Assembly (NCBI RefSeq): GCF_026344135.1
Contig: NZ_JAPKNA010000002.1
Location: 372,001-436,000, forward strand
Length of the DNA: 64,000 nucleotides
From: Alcaligenes parafaecalis
Lineage (GTDB): Bacteria > Pseudomonadota > Gammaproteobacteria > Burkholderiales > Burkholderiaceae_B
Direction: 5' to 3'
Shown here: positions 43,171 to 51,364 of the stretch, piece by piece
Layout: each line of letters begins with the position of its first letter
Numbering within the stretch: position 1 is the first letter of the stretch
Notes under the pieces: generated by a model
The model's database searches: none
The model's input: the letters and a program-made list of their open reading frames with translations, nothing else
Told to the model about the DNA's origin: nothing
Program-made: the position numbers and the translations under genes

Positions 43171-44469
43171 CTAGCTGTCCTGGAGTCGAACCCGGCTCTT
43201 GGGGAAACGCAACATAAATACGCTGCCTACACCCAGACGGCTCTGGATTTGCAGGTCGGCGTTATGTCGCACGATGATGTGTTTGGTAATGGCCAGGCCC
43301 AGGCCGGTCCCGCCGGTGGAGCGCGAACGGCCTTTATCTACTCGGTAAAAGCGTTCGGTCAGGCGGGGAATGTCCTGAGCAGCAATGCCGATACCCGTGT
43401 CCTGGACGGAATAACAGGCTTCGCCGCTGTCATTTAAATACCAGCGCACGGTGATGGTGCCATCCTTGGGGGTATAGCGCACCGCATTGGTAATCAGATT
43501 GGAGACGGCCGAGCTTAATTCGGTTTCCATGCCTTGAATGGCGATGCGCGGGTCCAGATCCGTGACAAAGCTGTGTTGTCCGCCGGAAATAGCCTCGCCT
43601 TGTTTCAGCGCGCTTTCAATTAACTGGCTGACTTGCACGGTTTCCCCTTCCACGGTGGGGGAGGACTCCAGCGAGGACAAGGTCAGCAAGTCGGACACAA
43701 TCGACTGCATGTGGCGCGTCTGCTCCAGCATCATCTGTTCGTAGCGCTGACGCTGCTCCAGAGGCAGGCTCTCGGGGGGCATATCCTGCAGGGTTTCCAG
43801 AAAACCCAGCAAGACGGTCAAAGGGGTACGCAGTTCATGGGAAACATTGGCCACAAAGTCCTTGCGGGTGGTCTCCAGCATTTCGACCTGGGTGACATCG
43901 CGGGTCACGATCAGGAACTGGCCCAGGCCATAGGGGGTCAATTGCAGCAGCAAGGAGCGTTCACGCCCGTCTTTGCTCAGATGCAGCAGCAAGGGGCCGT
44001 CCCACTTGGGCAGGCGGGCGTAACGAGAAAACTCGGGTTCGCGCAGAATATTGAAGATGCTGTGATGGCGGTCCGTGGCCAGATTCAAACCTATGTGCTC
44101 ACAGGCGGTCTGGTTGCACCATTGCAATTCCATATCCCCGTTCAGGGTAATGGCGCCATCGGGCAGGGCCTCGGCGGCCATCATGATGCCGTCTACGTAA
44201 CGGTTCAGATCCTGGATTTCTTGCCGATCACGCCGCAATTGGCGGTAGATGGGAGCCAGGATGGCGTCCCAAGGACCAACGGCAGGGGGCGGGGGATCAT
44301 TCAGATTGCGGGTCCAGCGCTCAACGCGGGACAACTGCAAGGTGCTGATGACAACCAGCATCAGCAAACCACCGCAAAATAAAGCCAGACCGATGAATGG
44401 ACCTAGCCACCAACCGATCAAGCTGCCCAACAGGGCCCAGATAACAATAGACGTAAATATGCTGAACAT
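43171..44469 (-). CDS. phoR: Phosphate regulon sensor kinase
   Basis: PhoR senses phosphate supply through the Pst transporter and phosphorylates PhoB. The 432-residue protein has two N-terminal membrane spans within the first 43 residues, a PAS-like domain at about 90-195, the H-box FVANVSHELRTP with H211, and an ATPase domain with the N, G1 (DTGIGIA) and G2 (GTGLGLAI) boxes. The ATG at 44469 follows the phoB stop by four bases; a longer start at 44559 would lie inside phoB. Confidence 0.93.
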   Translation of the reverse strand: MFSIFTSIVIWALLGSLIGWWLGPFIGLALFCGGLLMLVVISTLQLSRVERWTRNLNDPPPPAVGPWDAILAPIYRQLRRDRQEIQDLNRYVDGIMMAAEALPDGAITLNGDMELQWCNQTACEHIGLNLATDRHHSIFNILREPEFSRYARLPKWDGPLLLHLSKDGRERSLLLQLTPYGLGQFLIVTRDVTQVEMLETTRKDFVANVSHELRTPLTVLLGFLETLQDMPPESLPLEQRQRYEQMMLEQTRHMQSIVSDLLTLSSLESSPTVEGETVQVSQLIESALKQGEAISGGQHSFVTDLDPRIAIQGMETELSSAVSNLITNAVRYTPKDGTITVRWYLNDSGEACYSVQDTGIGIAAQDIPRLTERFYRVDKGRSRSTGGTGLGLAITKHIIVRHNADLQIQSRLGVGSVFMLRFPKSRVRLQDS

Positions 44470-44473
44470 GGGA

Positions 44474-45184
44474 TCAGGCGCTTGGAGCCTTTTCCAGTGG
44501 GGAAAGGGCAAAACGATAGCCTGAGCCACGGATCGTTTCAATATGTTTATCGTGTCCACTAGGCTCCAGCGCCTTGCGCAAGCGGCGGATATGGACGTCT
44601 ACCGTGCGTTCTTCCACAAACACGTGGTCGCCCCAGACCTGGTCCAGCAATTGGGAGCGGGTGAATACGCGCTCGGTATGGGTCATGAAAAAATGCAGCA
44701 AACGAAATTCGGTAGGCCCGATAGTCAGCGCCATGCCCTGGCTGGACAAGCGATGTGTGCTGGGATCCAGTTGCAGATTGCCAATGGAGATGACATCGTC
44801 CGTCAACTGAGGTGCGCGGCGGCGCAGCACGGCCTTGATGCGGGCAATCAGCTCTTTGGGCGAGAAGGGCTTGGTGATGTAATCGTCCGCACCGGCTTCC
44901 AGACCATCGACCTTGTCCTGCTCCGAGCCTTTGGCGGTCAGCATGATGACCGGGATATGACGGGTACGTTCGTCCGAGCGCAGTTTGCGGGCCAGATTGA
45001 TGCCCGAGGAGCCGGGCAGCATCCAGTCCACCAGAATCAAATCAGGCAGCTCGGCGCGGATGAGGATCTGGGCTTGCTCGGCATCGAAGGCGCGTAGCAC
45101 TTTATGGCCTGCAAAAGACAGGTTGACAGAGATCAGCTCCTGGATCGCAGGCTCATCTTCCACGACTAATATGCTTGTACTCAT
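44474..45184 (-). CDS. phoB: Phosphate regulon response regulator
   Basis: PhoB activates pho genes under phosphate limitation. The 236-residue protein has a receiver domain with the acidic pair D10/E11, the phosphoacceptor D53 in LVDWMLPG and the lysine in LTAKGSE, and an OmpR-type winged helix from about 130 with the recognition segment VDVHIRRLRKAL. It is co-transcribed with phoR. phoU and pst genes are not in the window. Confidence 0.95.
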   Translation of the reverse strand: MSTSILVVEDEPAIQELISVNLSFAGHKVLRAFDAEQAQILIRAELPDLILVDWMLPGSSGINLARKLRSDERTRHIPVIMLTAKGSEQDKVDGLEAGADDYITKPFSPKELIARIKAVLRRRAPQLTDDVISIGNLQLDPSTHRLSSQGMALTIGPTEFRLLHFFMTHTERVFTRSQLLDQVWGDHVFVEERTVDVHIRRLRKALEPSGHDKHIETIRGSGYRFALSPLEKAPSA

Positions 45185-45318
45185 TGTTAGCTTCAGACTG
45201 GTCCGATAAAAAATAAAAGAGGGTCAGGCAGGCTGTCTGTATTGTGCTTGAGTACTTGGCCCGTAAGGCGGCTCAAGGGCAATACGGGGGCGCTTGCATC
45301 CCTGACTGCACGTAATAG

Positions 45319-45333
45319 CGCCATCATATGGCG
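45319..45333. promoter_or_regulatory. Dyad in the phoB-ubiE intergenic region
   Basis: CGCCAT-CAT-ATGGCG is a short perfect inverted repeat between the divergent phoB and ubiE genes. It may be a regulator site or a small hairpin. No convincing Pho box was found; CTGTCAGTGGGCTGGAT near 45370 matches only one half of the consensus. Confidence 0.3.
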
Positions 45334-45431
45334 TTAATGTTTCAGGTTTGTGAACGTGCATGAAACGGTGGCTGTCAGTGGGCTGGATTTTCGTTTCTGT
45401 ACCGGGAAATCTGCGTTACGATTATGCCACT

Positions 45432-46202
45432 ATGGAAAAACAGCGTCCTCAACACCCCTCCGCTCAGAACGCCGACACGCACTTCGGCTTTCAAACCGTG
45501 GCCGAAAGCGAAAAAGCGGGCAAAGTTGCCCAGGTTTTTCATTCGGTAGCTAACAACTACGACATCATGAATGATCTGATGTCGGGCGGCCTGCACCGTA
45601 TCTGGAAAGCCTTCACCATTGGCCGAGCGGCCGTGCGTCCTGGCATGAAAGTGCTGGATATTGCAGCGGGAACGGGTGATTTGACCAAAACCTTTGCGCG
45701 TCAGGCGGGTGCGGATGGCGAAGTCTGGCATACCGATATCAATAGCTCCATGCTGCGCGTGGGCCGTGATCGTCTGCAAGACAAGGGCATCATCACCCCG
45801 GTGGCGGTCTGTGATGCCGAGCACCTGCCTTTCCCCGATGGCTATTTTGACCGTGTATCGGTGGCCTTTGGTTTGCGCAATATGACGCACAAGGACCGCG
45901 CGCTGGCTGAAATGAAGCGGGTGTTGCGTCCAGGCGGCAAATTGCTGGTGCTGGAGTTTTCCCGCGTGGCCAAGCCTTTGCAGGCCCCGTATGACTGGTA
46001 TTCCTTCAATATCCTGCCCCGTATTGGCAAGTTTGTGGCCAAGGACGAGGAAAGCTACCGCTACCTGGCTGAATCCATTCGCATGCACCCCGATCAGGAA
46101 ACCCTGGCCGACATGATGCGCGAAGTGGGCCTGGAGCGTGTGCAGTATTTCAATCTGACAGCCGGTGTGGCCGCGCTGCACGAAGGCATTCGCCTGGATT
46201 GA
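45432..46202 (+). CDS. ubiE: Ubiquinone/menaquinone methyltransferase UbiE
   Basis: UbiE performs the C-methylation step of ubiquinone (and menaquinone) synthesis with S-adenosylmethionine. The 256-residue protein has motif I VLDIAAGTGDLTK near 72, VCDAEHLPFPDGYFD, and VLRPGGKLLVLEFS. The ATG at 45432 gives the family start; an upstream in-frame extension begins in the promoter region. A terminator follows. Other quinone genes, ubiJ and ubiB, lie downstream. Confidence 0.95.
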   Translation: MEKQRPQHPSAQNADTHFGFQTVAESEKAGKVAQVFHSVANNYDIMNDLMSGGLHRIWKAFTIGRAAVRPGMKVLDIAAGTGDLTKTFARQAGADGEVWHTDINSSMLRVGRDRLQDKGIITPVAVCDAEHLPFPDGYFDRVSVAFGLRNMTHKDRALAEMKRVLRPGGKLLVLEFSRVAKPLQAPYDWYSFNILPRIGKFVAKDEESYRYLAESIRMHPDQETLADMMREVGLERVQYFNLTAGVAALHEGIRLD

Positions 46203-46229
46203 TGTCGGGCGCTCCCTTTCTATAAACAG

Positions 46230-46257
46230 CGGCACCTTTGGGTGCCGTTCGTTTTTC
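46230..46257 (+). terminator. Terminator after ubiE
   Basis: A 7-bp stem CGGCACC/GGTGCCG with a four-base loop is followed by TTCGTTTTT, 27 bases after the ubiE stop. Confidence 0.75.
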
Positions 46258-46415
46258 GTCTGTAATTAAGGGTAAAAAAAACATGGTGCATGAGAAGTTG
46301 TCATGTTAATGTTCAGCTTATCGTAAGTTTTCTTGAATAATCGACTGGGACGGCATGGCCGGGGGCTTCAAAACCCTGTGTGTTAGACGCTGATCTTGGT
46401 TAGGAGTTTGTGACT

Positions 46416-47408
46416 ATGTCTGGACGGCTTTCTCGTTATTTCATGGCCGCTGTATTGGCTTTTAGCACTGGCGCTTTGCTGACTGTTTCCTATGATGCGG
46501 AAGCACGTCGCATGGGTGGTGGTTCCAGTTTTGGCCGCCAGTCCTCCAACATCACGAGCAACCGCTCGGCAGCGACACCGCCTGCTGCAGCAAATAATGC
46601 CACTCGCTCGGCTGCTCCTGCTGCGGGCGCTGCTGCTGCCGGTACGGCCGCCGCTGGTACTGCTGCCAAGTCGGGCATGTCCCGCTTCCTGGGCCCGATC
46701 GCCGGTATTGCTGCTGGTCTGGGTATTGCTGCCTTGCTGTCCAGCATGGGTCTGGGCGGTGCGTTCCTGGAAATGATGTCCAGCCTCTTGCTGATCGGTC
46801 TGGTGATCTTCGCCGTTCTGTTCATCGTGCGTCGTTTCCGTGGTTCGGCTGCTCGCCCCGCCATGCAACAGGCCGGTGGTCAGTCCATGATGCGTAATGC
46901 TGATCCAGCACCTAGCCCATGGCAACAGCCTCAGGCTGCGCCAGCACCTATGCCTGCTGCCGCTCCTGCTGCTCAGCCCGCTGCAGCGGCTGCGGTTCCC
47001 GCACCACCTGTAGACGAAAGCTGGTTTATTCCCGGTGATTTCGACACTCCTACGTTCCTGGCCAATGCCAAGACTCAGTTTGTGGAAATCCAGAAGCTGT
47101 GGGACAAGGGCGACGTGGAACAACTGCGTACCTTCTTGACCGATGATCTGCTGAAAGAAGCGGCCCCTCAGATTGCACAGCGCCAGGGCGATAACGTCAC
47201 CCAGATCGTGCTGTTGAATGCTGAACTGCTGGGCATCGAAAAAGTAGCCGATGGTCACCTGGCCAGCGTGCGCTACTCCGGTATGTTGCGCGAAGAGGTC
47301 GGGGCAGAAGCCTTCCGCTTTGAAGAAGTCTGGAATCTGTTCAAGGCCGACGGCGCAGGTTGGATGCTGGCTGGCATTCAGCAAATCCCGGTTGACCCCA
47401 ACGCTTAA
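46416..47408 (+). CDS. Tim44-like domain membrane protein
   Basis: The 330-residue protein has a signal-like segment (about 9-27), a low-complexity Ala-rich part, a hydrophobic region at about 90-140 with two likely spans, a second Ala/Pro-rich linker and a C-terminal Tim44-type domain from about 205 (FLANAKTQFVEIQKLWDKGD). The Tim44 fold is known from mitochondrial import and from bacterial membrane proteins of unclear role. ATG 46416 is preferred over GTG 46410 because GGAG is then at nine bases. It separates ubiE from ubiJ-ubiB. Confidence 0.85.
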   Translation: MSGRLSRYFMAAVLAFSTGALLTVSYDAEARRMGGGSSFGRQSSNITSNRSAATPPAAANNATRSAAPAAGAAAAGTAAAGTAAKSGMSRFLGPIAGIAAGLGIAALLSSMGLGGAFLEMMSSLLLIGLVIFAVLFIVRRFRGSAARPAMQQAGGQSMMRNADPAPSPWQQPQAAPAPMPAAAPAAQPAAAAAVPAPPVDESWFIPGDFDTPTFLANAKTQFVEIQKLWDKGDVEQLRTFLTDDLLKEAAPQIAQRQGDNVTQIVLLNAELLGIEKVADGHLASVRYSGMLREEVGAEAFRFEEVWNLFKADGAGWMLAGIQQIPVDPNA

Positions 47409-47422
47409 TCGTCATCTATACA

Positions 47423-47452
47423 AACAGCCGCCTTGTTCCTCAGGCGGCTGTT
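47423..47452 (+). terminator. Hairpin after the Tim44-like gene
   Basis: A 10-bp stem AACAGCCGCC/GGCGGCTGTT is followed by CTGTTATG, a weak T-run. It probably ends the preceding transcript. Confidence 0.55.
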
Positions 47453-47588
47453 CTGTTATGAGCGCTCTCGTTTCTCCGTGATCCCATTTGCCCGTGTTCC
47501 TCTAGCCCCGTGCATCCGGCCGTGTCTGTGTCGGGTTAAACTGGCTGTTTTAATTGGACTGGTTTACTTGCCCCGGCAGTAGACTTGC

Positions 47589-48218
47589 ATGGACATGCTT
47601 GGTATCCCCTCATTCCTAGAACCTGGCGCCGTGGGCGTGCGTTTGCTCAATGCCTTGCTTGATCGCGAGGACTGGGCGCGTGAACGTCTGCGCGGTTATG
47701 CAGGCAAGACAGTCTCGCTGGTCGTGGGCCGTGTGCAACTGATCTACACCATCAGTTCTCAAGGGAAGCTGGAGCAGGGCCATCCTGCCGTGGTGCCCGA
47801 TGTCACTTTGACCTTGCCGCAAGACAAGCTGCCTGAACTGCCACAAATCCTGCAAGACGGTGATTTCAGCCGTGTCGCTCAGCTGATGCATGTGCAGGGC
47901 GAGGCCGGTCTGGCTAATCTGGTGTCCGATCTGGCGGCGAATCTGCGCTGGGATGCGGAGCACGATCTGGCCAATATCGTGGGTGATGTCATGGCGGTGC
48001 GTCTGTTCAGCGGTGCGCGCCGTGCTTTTTCGGGCTTGCGTGATCTGGGTCAGCGTCTGACAGGCAATGTCAGCGAATATCTGACGGAAGAAACCGCCTT
48101 GCTGGTGACTCGTCCCGAGCTGGATGGCTTGCGAGAGCAATCGACTGGCCTGACTCAACGTCTGGACGAGCTGGATCGGCGTTTGAACCGCCTTGATGCA
48201 CGTCGGCGGGAGTCCTGA
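47589..48218 (+). CDS. ubiJ: Ubiquinone biosynthesis accessory factor, SCP2-like
   Basis: UbiJ binds hydrophobic quinone intermediates and supports the soluble Ubi complex. The 209-residue protein has an SCP2 sterol-carrier type domain at about 10-110 and a helical C-terminus ending LDELDRRLNRLDARR, as in the family. It precedes ubiB by two bases, the usual order. The start codon lies about 180 bases after the Tim44-like gene. Confidence 0.88.
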   Translation: MDMLGIPSFLEPGAVGVRLLNALLDREDWARERLRGYAGKTVSLVVGRVQLIYTISSQGKLEQGHPAVVPDVTLTLPQDKLPELPQILQDGDFSRVAQLMHVQGEAGLANLVSDLAANLRWDAEHDLANIVGDVMAVRLFSGARRAFSGLRDLGQRLTGNVSEYLTEETALLVTRPELDGLREQSTGLTQRLDELDRRLNRLDARRRES

Positions 48219-48220
48219 GC

Positions 48221-49777
48221 ATGTTTTCTCTGTGCCGCCTGCTGACTATCCTGCTGGTTGTTTTCCGTTATCGCCTGGATGAGCTGGTTCTATCCAGCAT
48301 CCGCCATCCCTGGGCGTCGCGCCTGTTGCGTATTGCGCGTCTGGGTCGTAAGCCCAAATTGCCGCGCGGTGTGCGCTTGCGTCTTGCCCTGGAAAGTCTG
48401 GGCCCCATTTTTGTTAAATTCGGTCAGGTGCTCTCTACCCGCCGGGACTTGATCCCGCTGGATATTGCCGAGCAACTGGCTTTGCTGCAGGACCGTGTGC
48501 CGCCATTTCCATCAGACGTGGCGGAAGCCACTATTCTGAAGGCTTTGGGCGCCTCGCCTTACGAGCTGTTCAAGAAGTTTGACCGCGAACCGATTGCCTC
48601 GGCCTCGATTGCCCAGGTGCATTTTGCCGAGCTGCACAACGGCCGCGAAGTCGCCGTCAAGGTGCTGCGTCCCGGCATGCGTGAGGTCATTCACAAAGAC
48701 CTGCGCCTGATGCGGGTTCTGGCTGTGTTCATGGAACGTCTGGGCCCTGATGCCCGCCGTCTTAAACCGCGTGAAGTCGTCGCCGAGTTCGACAAGTATC
48801 TGAACGACGAGCTGGACCTGATTCGTGAAGCCTCCAATTGCAGCCAACTGCGCCGCAACTTCACCAAAGATATAGAACGCACCCAGTTGCTGATTGTTCC
48901 TGAAGTGCATTGGGACTACTGCGCCTCGACCGTGTTCACCATGGATCGCATGAAGGGCATTCCGGTCAATCAGATTGACCGTTTGCGCGCCGCCAATGTG
49001 GACTTGAAGGATCTGGCCCGTAAAGGTGTAGAAATCTTCTTCACCCAAGTCTTTACCGACGGTTTTTTCCATGCCGACATGCACCCGGGCAATATTTATG
49101 TCTCGGATGCGCCTGAATCTCTGGGCCGCTACATTGCCCTGGACTTTGGCATTGTGGGTTCGCTGTCCGAGTTCGATAAGAACTATCTGGCACAAAACTT
49201 CCTGGCTTTTTTTCGGCGCGATTATCGCCGGGTGGCTCAATTGCATATTGAGTCCGGCTGGGTGCCACCTGAAACCCGCGAAGAGGAGTTGGAAGGCTCG
49301 GTACGCGCGGTGTGTGAACCGTATTTTGACCGGCCCTTGTCCGAGATCTCCCTGGGGCAAGTGCTCTTGCGCCTGTTCCAGACCTCGCGCCGGTTCAATG
49401 TGGAAATTCAGCCGCAGCTTGTGCTGCTGCAGAAAACCCTTCTGAATGTGGAAGGGATGGGGCGGGACCTGGATCCGGAACTGGATCTGTGGGATACCGC
49501 CAAACCTTATCTGGAAAAGTGGATGTACCAACGTATTGGTCCATCGGGCTTTTATTCGCGTTTGAAACAGGAAGCGGGGCAGTGGGCCCAGATCATGCCG
49601 CAGCTTCCGCGTCTGGTGTATTCCGCTTTGAATAGGCCAGAGACAGGGCAGGCGTTGAACCAGGAACTTAAGCTGTTGCGCCAGTCGCAGCAGCAGACCA
49701 ACCGATTATTGACTGCCTTATGTGCTGTGCTGGCAGTTGCGGTCGGGGTGGCCATCTGGGCTTTGGTGGGGCGATAA
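48221..49777 (+). CDS. ubiB: Ubiquinone biosynthesis atypical kinase/ATPase UbiB
   Basis: UbiB is an ABC1/ADCK-type membrane ATPase needed for ubiquinone synthesis. The 518-residue protein has the KxGQ-region FVKFGQVLSTRRDLIP near 66, the Ala-rich ASIAQVHFAEL loop with VAVKVLRPG, the catalytic HADMHPGNI and LDFGIVGSLS segments near 285 and 310, and a C-terminal membrane helix (about 495-515). Identification and operon context with ubiJ are firm. Confidence 0.95.
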   Translation: MFSLCRLLTILLVVFRYRLDELVLSSIRHPWASRLLRIARLGRKPKLPRGVRLRLALESLGPIFVKFGQVLSTRRDLIPLDIAEQLALLQDRVPPFPSDVAEATILKALGASPYELFKKFDREPIASASIAQVHFAELHNGREVAVKVLRPGMREVIHKDLRLMRVLAVFMERLGPDARRLKPREVVAEFDKYLNDELDLIREASNCSQLRRNFTKDIERTQLLIVPEVHWDYCASTVFTMDRMKGIPVNQIDRLRAANVDLKDLARKGVEIFFTQVFTDGFFHADMHPGNIYVSDAPESLGRYIALDFGIVGSLSEFDKNYLAQNFLAFFRRDYRRVAQLHIESGWVPPETREEELEGSVRAVCEPYFDRPLSEISLGQVLLRLFQTSRRFNVEIQPQLVLLQKTLLNVEGMGRDLDPELDLWDTAKPYLEKWMYQRIGPSGFYSRLKQEAGQWAQIMPQLPRLVYSALNRPETGQALNQELKLLRQSQQQTNRLLTALCAVLAVAVGVAIWALVGR

Positions 49778-49858
49778 GTGTGATCTACCCGCAACGCGTC
49801 AGTTTTTTTGTGGCTGACATATTTCTGATAACTGCAGGTTCTACGATAGACGCAGGTC

Positions 49859-49886
49859 CGCCAGCTTCTTGCTAAGCTGGCGCTTT
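49859..49886 (+). terminator. Possible terminator after ubiB
   Basis: A 9-bp stem CGCCAGCTT/AAGCTGGCG with a six-base loop is followed by CTTTCC only. It may end ubiB or shape the leader of the next gene. Confidence 0.4.
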
Positions 49887-49951
49887 CCGGCGCCTTCCGG
49901 ACGGTGAATGGCCGCCCTCAAGGAACCGCTTGATTCTTTTTAGGAATCGTT

Positions 49952-50821
49952 ATGCTTTACCATGACTTATTTAAATCCATGGAAGCGGTGCGCTGGAATT
50001 TCGCGCATGACATACCGTGGGATGACTTTGATGGCACCAAGCTCAGCGATGAGCAGGCTTACACCATCAAAATGAACGCCATCACCGAGTGGGCTGCTTT
50101 GCCTGCTACCGAAATGTTCCTGCGTGACAATAAAGATGACAGCGACTTTTGCGCCTTTATGTCCGTCTGGTTCTTTGAAGAGCAAAAGCACTCGCTGGTC
50201 TTGATTGAATACCTGCGTCGTTTCCGCCCCGAGCTGATGCCTACCGAAGAAGAGCTGCACAAAGTGCGCTTTGACTTCGATCCGGCTCCCGCCATGGAAA
50301 CGCTGATGCTGCACTTTTGCGGTGAAGTGCGTCTGAACCACTGGTACCGCCGTGCGGCAGACTGGCATACCGAGCCAGTGATCAAGTCCATCTACAAAAT
50401 CGTGGCCCAGGACGAAGCCCGTCACGCAGGTGCTTACCTGCGCTACATGAAGCGTGCTCTGGTGCATAAAGGCCAGGAATTTGGTCTGCAAGCACGTCTG
50501 GCTTTCTCCAAAATTGGTGTTCTGATGGCTTCGGCTCATCGCACCGCCCAGGCTTTGCACCCCACCAACTTGCACGTTAATAAAGCCATGTTCCCGGAAG
50601 ATACGGTGCAGTCCAAACTGCCATCGCCCGGTTGGCTGGAAAACTGGCTGGATACGCAGATTCGCTTCGACAAGGAATGGGAGCACAAGGTCAGCTCGCG
50701 TATCTTGCACAATATGTCGCTCTTGATGGGCAGCTCGTTCGAGACCGTGCAGGAATTGAACCGCTACCGTAAGGACTTGGCGCGCCAAGTAGGTTCGGAC
50801 TCGCCTTTGGTGCAAGCTTGA
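49952..50821 (+). CDS. Diiron ferritin-like protein
   Basis: The 289-residue all-helical protein carries a full set of diiron ligands: E46 in TEW, E77 and H80 in FFEEQKH, E125 in CGEVR, and E155 and H158 in DEARHAG. This E..ExxH..E..ExxH spacing is that of ferritin-like oxidases and acyl-ACP desaturases. I cannot say whether it acts on a lipid, on RNA or on another substrate. The stop is one base before the start of hldC, which suggests a shared transcript and perhaps a role in the envelope. TAGGAATCG serves as ribosome site. Confidence 0.82.
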   Translation: MLYHDLFKSMEAVRWNFAHDIPWDDFDGTKLSDEQAYTIKMNAITEWAALPATEMFLRDNKDDSDFCAFMSVWFFEEQKHSLVLIEYLRRFRPELMPTEEELHKVRFDFDPAPAMETLMLHFCGEVRLNHWYRRAADWHTEPVIKSIYKIVAQDEARHAGAYLRYMKRALVHKGQEFGLQARLAFSKIGVLMASAHRTAQALHPTNLHVNKAMFPEDTVQSKLPSPGWLENWLDTQIRFDKEWEHKVSSRILHNMSLLMGSSFETVQELNRYRKDLARQVGSDSPLVQA

Positions 50822-50822
50822 T

Positions 50823-51305
50823 ATGAGCGCACGGTTCGAGGCCAAGGTTCTGAATCTTGAGGCTTTACAGCAGGAACTGGCACAGGGACGCCTGGCGCGT
50901 CCCCTGGTCTTTACCAACGGTGTATTTGATATTTTGCATCGTGGGCATGTCAGCTACCTGGATGAAGCCGCTCAATTGGGCGCTTCGCTGATTGTCGGTG
51001 TGAATACCGATGCCTCGGTACGTCGCCTTAATAAAGGGCCGGAGCGCCCCATCAATCCGGAGCAGGATCGTGCTGCCTTGCTGGCTGCCTTGGCCTGCGT
51101 CGATGCGGTGGTCTTGTTTGATGAAGATACGCCCGAAGCCTTGATCGCTGCGCTACGCCCGGATCTGATCGTGAAGGGTGGCGACTACGATATGGAAGCC
51201 TTGCCCGAAACGGCCCTGGTGCGTAGTTGGGGAGGCGATGCGGTCGCCATTCCTTTTGAGTTTCAGCGTTCCACAACGGCGTTGGTCAAGAAGCTACGCG
51301 ACTGA
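50823..51305 (+). CDS. hldC: D-glycero-beta-D-manno-heptose 1-phosphate adenylyltransferase
   Basis: This enzyme makes ADP-heptose for the LPS core. The 160-residue protein is a cytidylyltransferase-type nucleotidyl transferase with FTNGVFDILHRGHVSYL near 30 and LNKGPERPINPEQDR near 72. It corresponds to the C-terminal half of the bifunctional E. coli HldE (rfaE2), as is usual for separate genes in this order; the kinase half is elsewhere. It follows the diiron protein gene closely and ends in a strong terminator. Confidence 0.93.
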   Translation: MSARFEAKVLNLEALQQELAQGRLARPLVFTNGVFDILHRGHVSYLDEAAQLGASLIVGVNTDASVRRLNKGPERPINPEQDRAALLAALACVDAVVLFDEDTPEALIAALRPDLIVKGGDYDMEALPETALVRSWGGDAVAIPFEFQRSTTALVKKLRD

Positions 51306-51328
51306 ACAAGCAGTATTGAAGTTTTGAG

Positions 51329-51353
51329 TCCCGGCATGGTCCGGGATTTTTTT
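51329..51353 (+). terminator. Terminator after hldC
   Basis: TCCCGG/CCGGGA closes a six-base loop and is followed by seven T residues. Confidence 0.85.
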
Positions 51354-51364
51354 GCTTGTGGGGC

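Noticed and set aside
45360..45390. Pho box ahead of ubiE or phoB
   Set aside because: Only one CTGTCA half-site is seen; the second repeat does not match.
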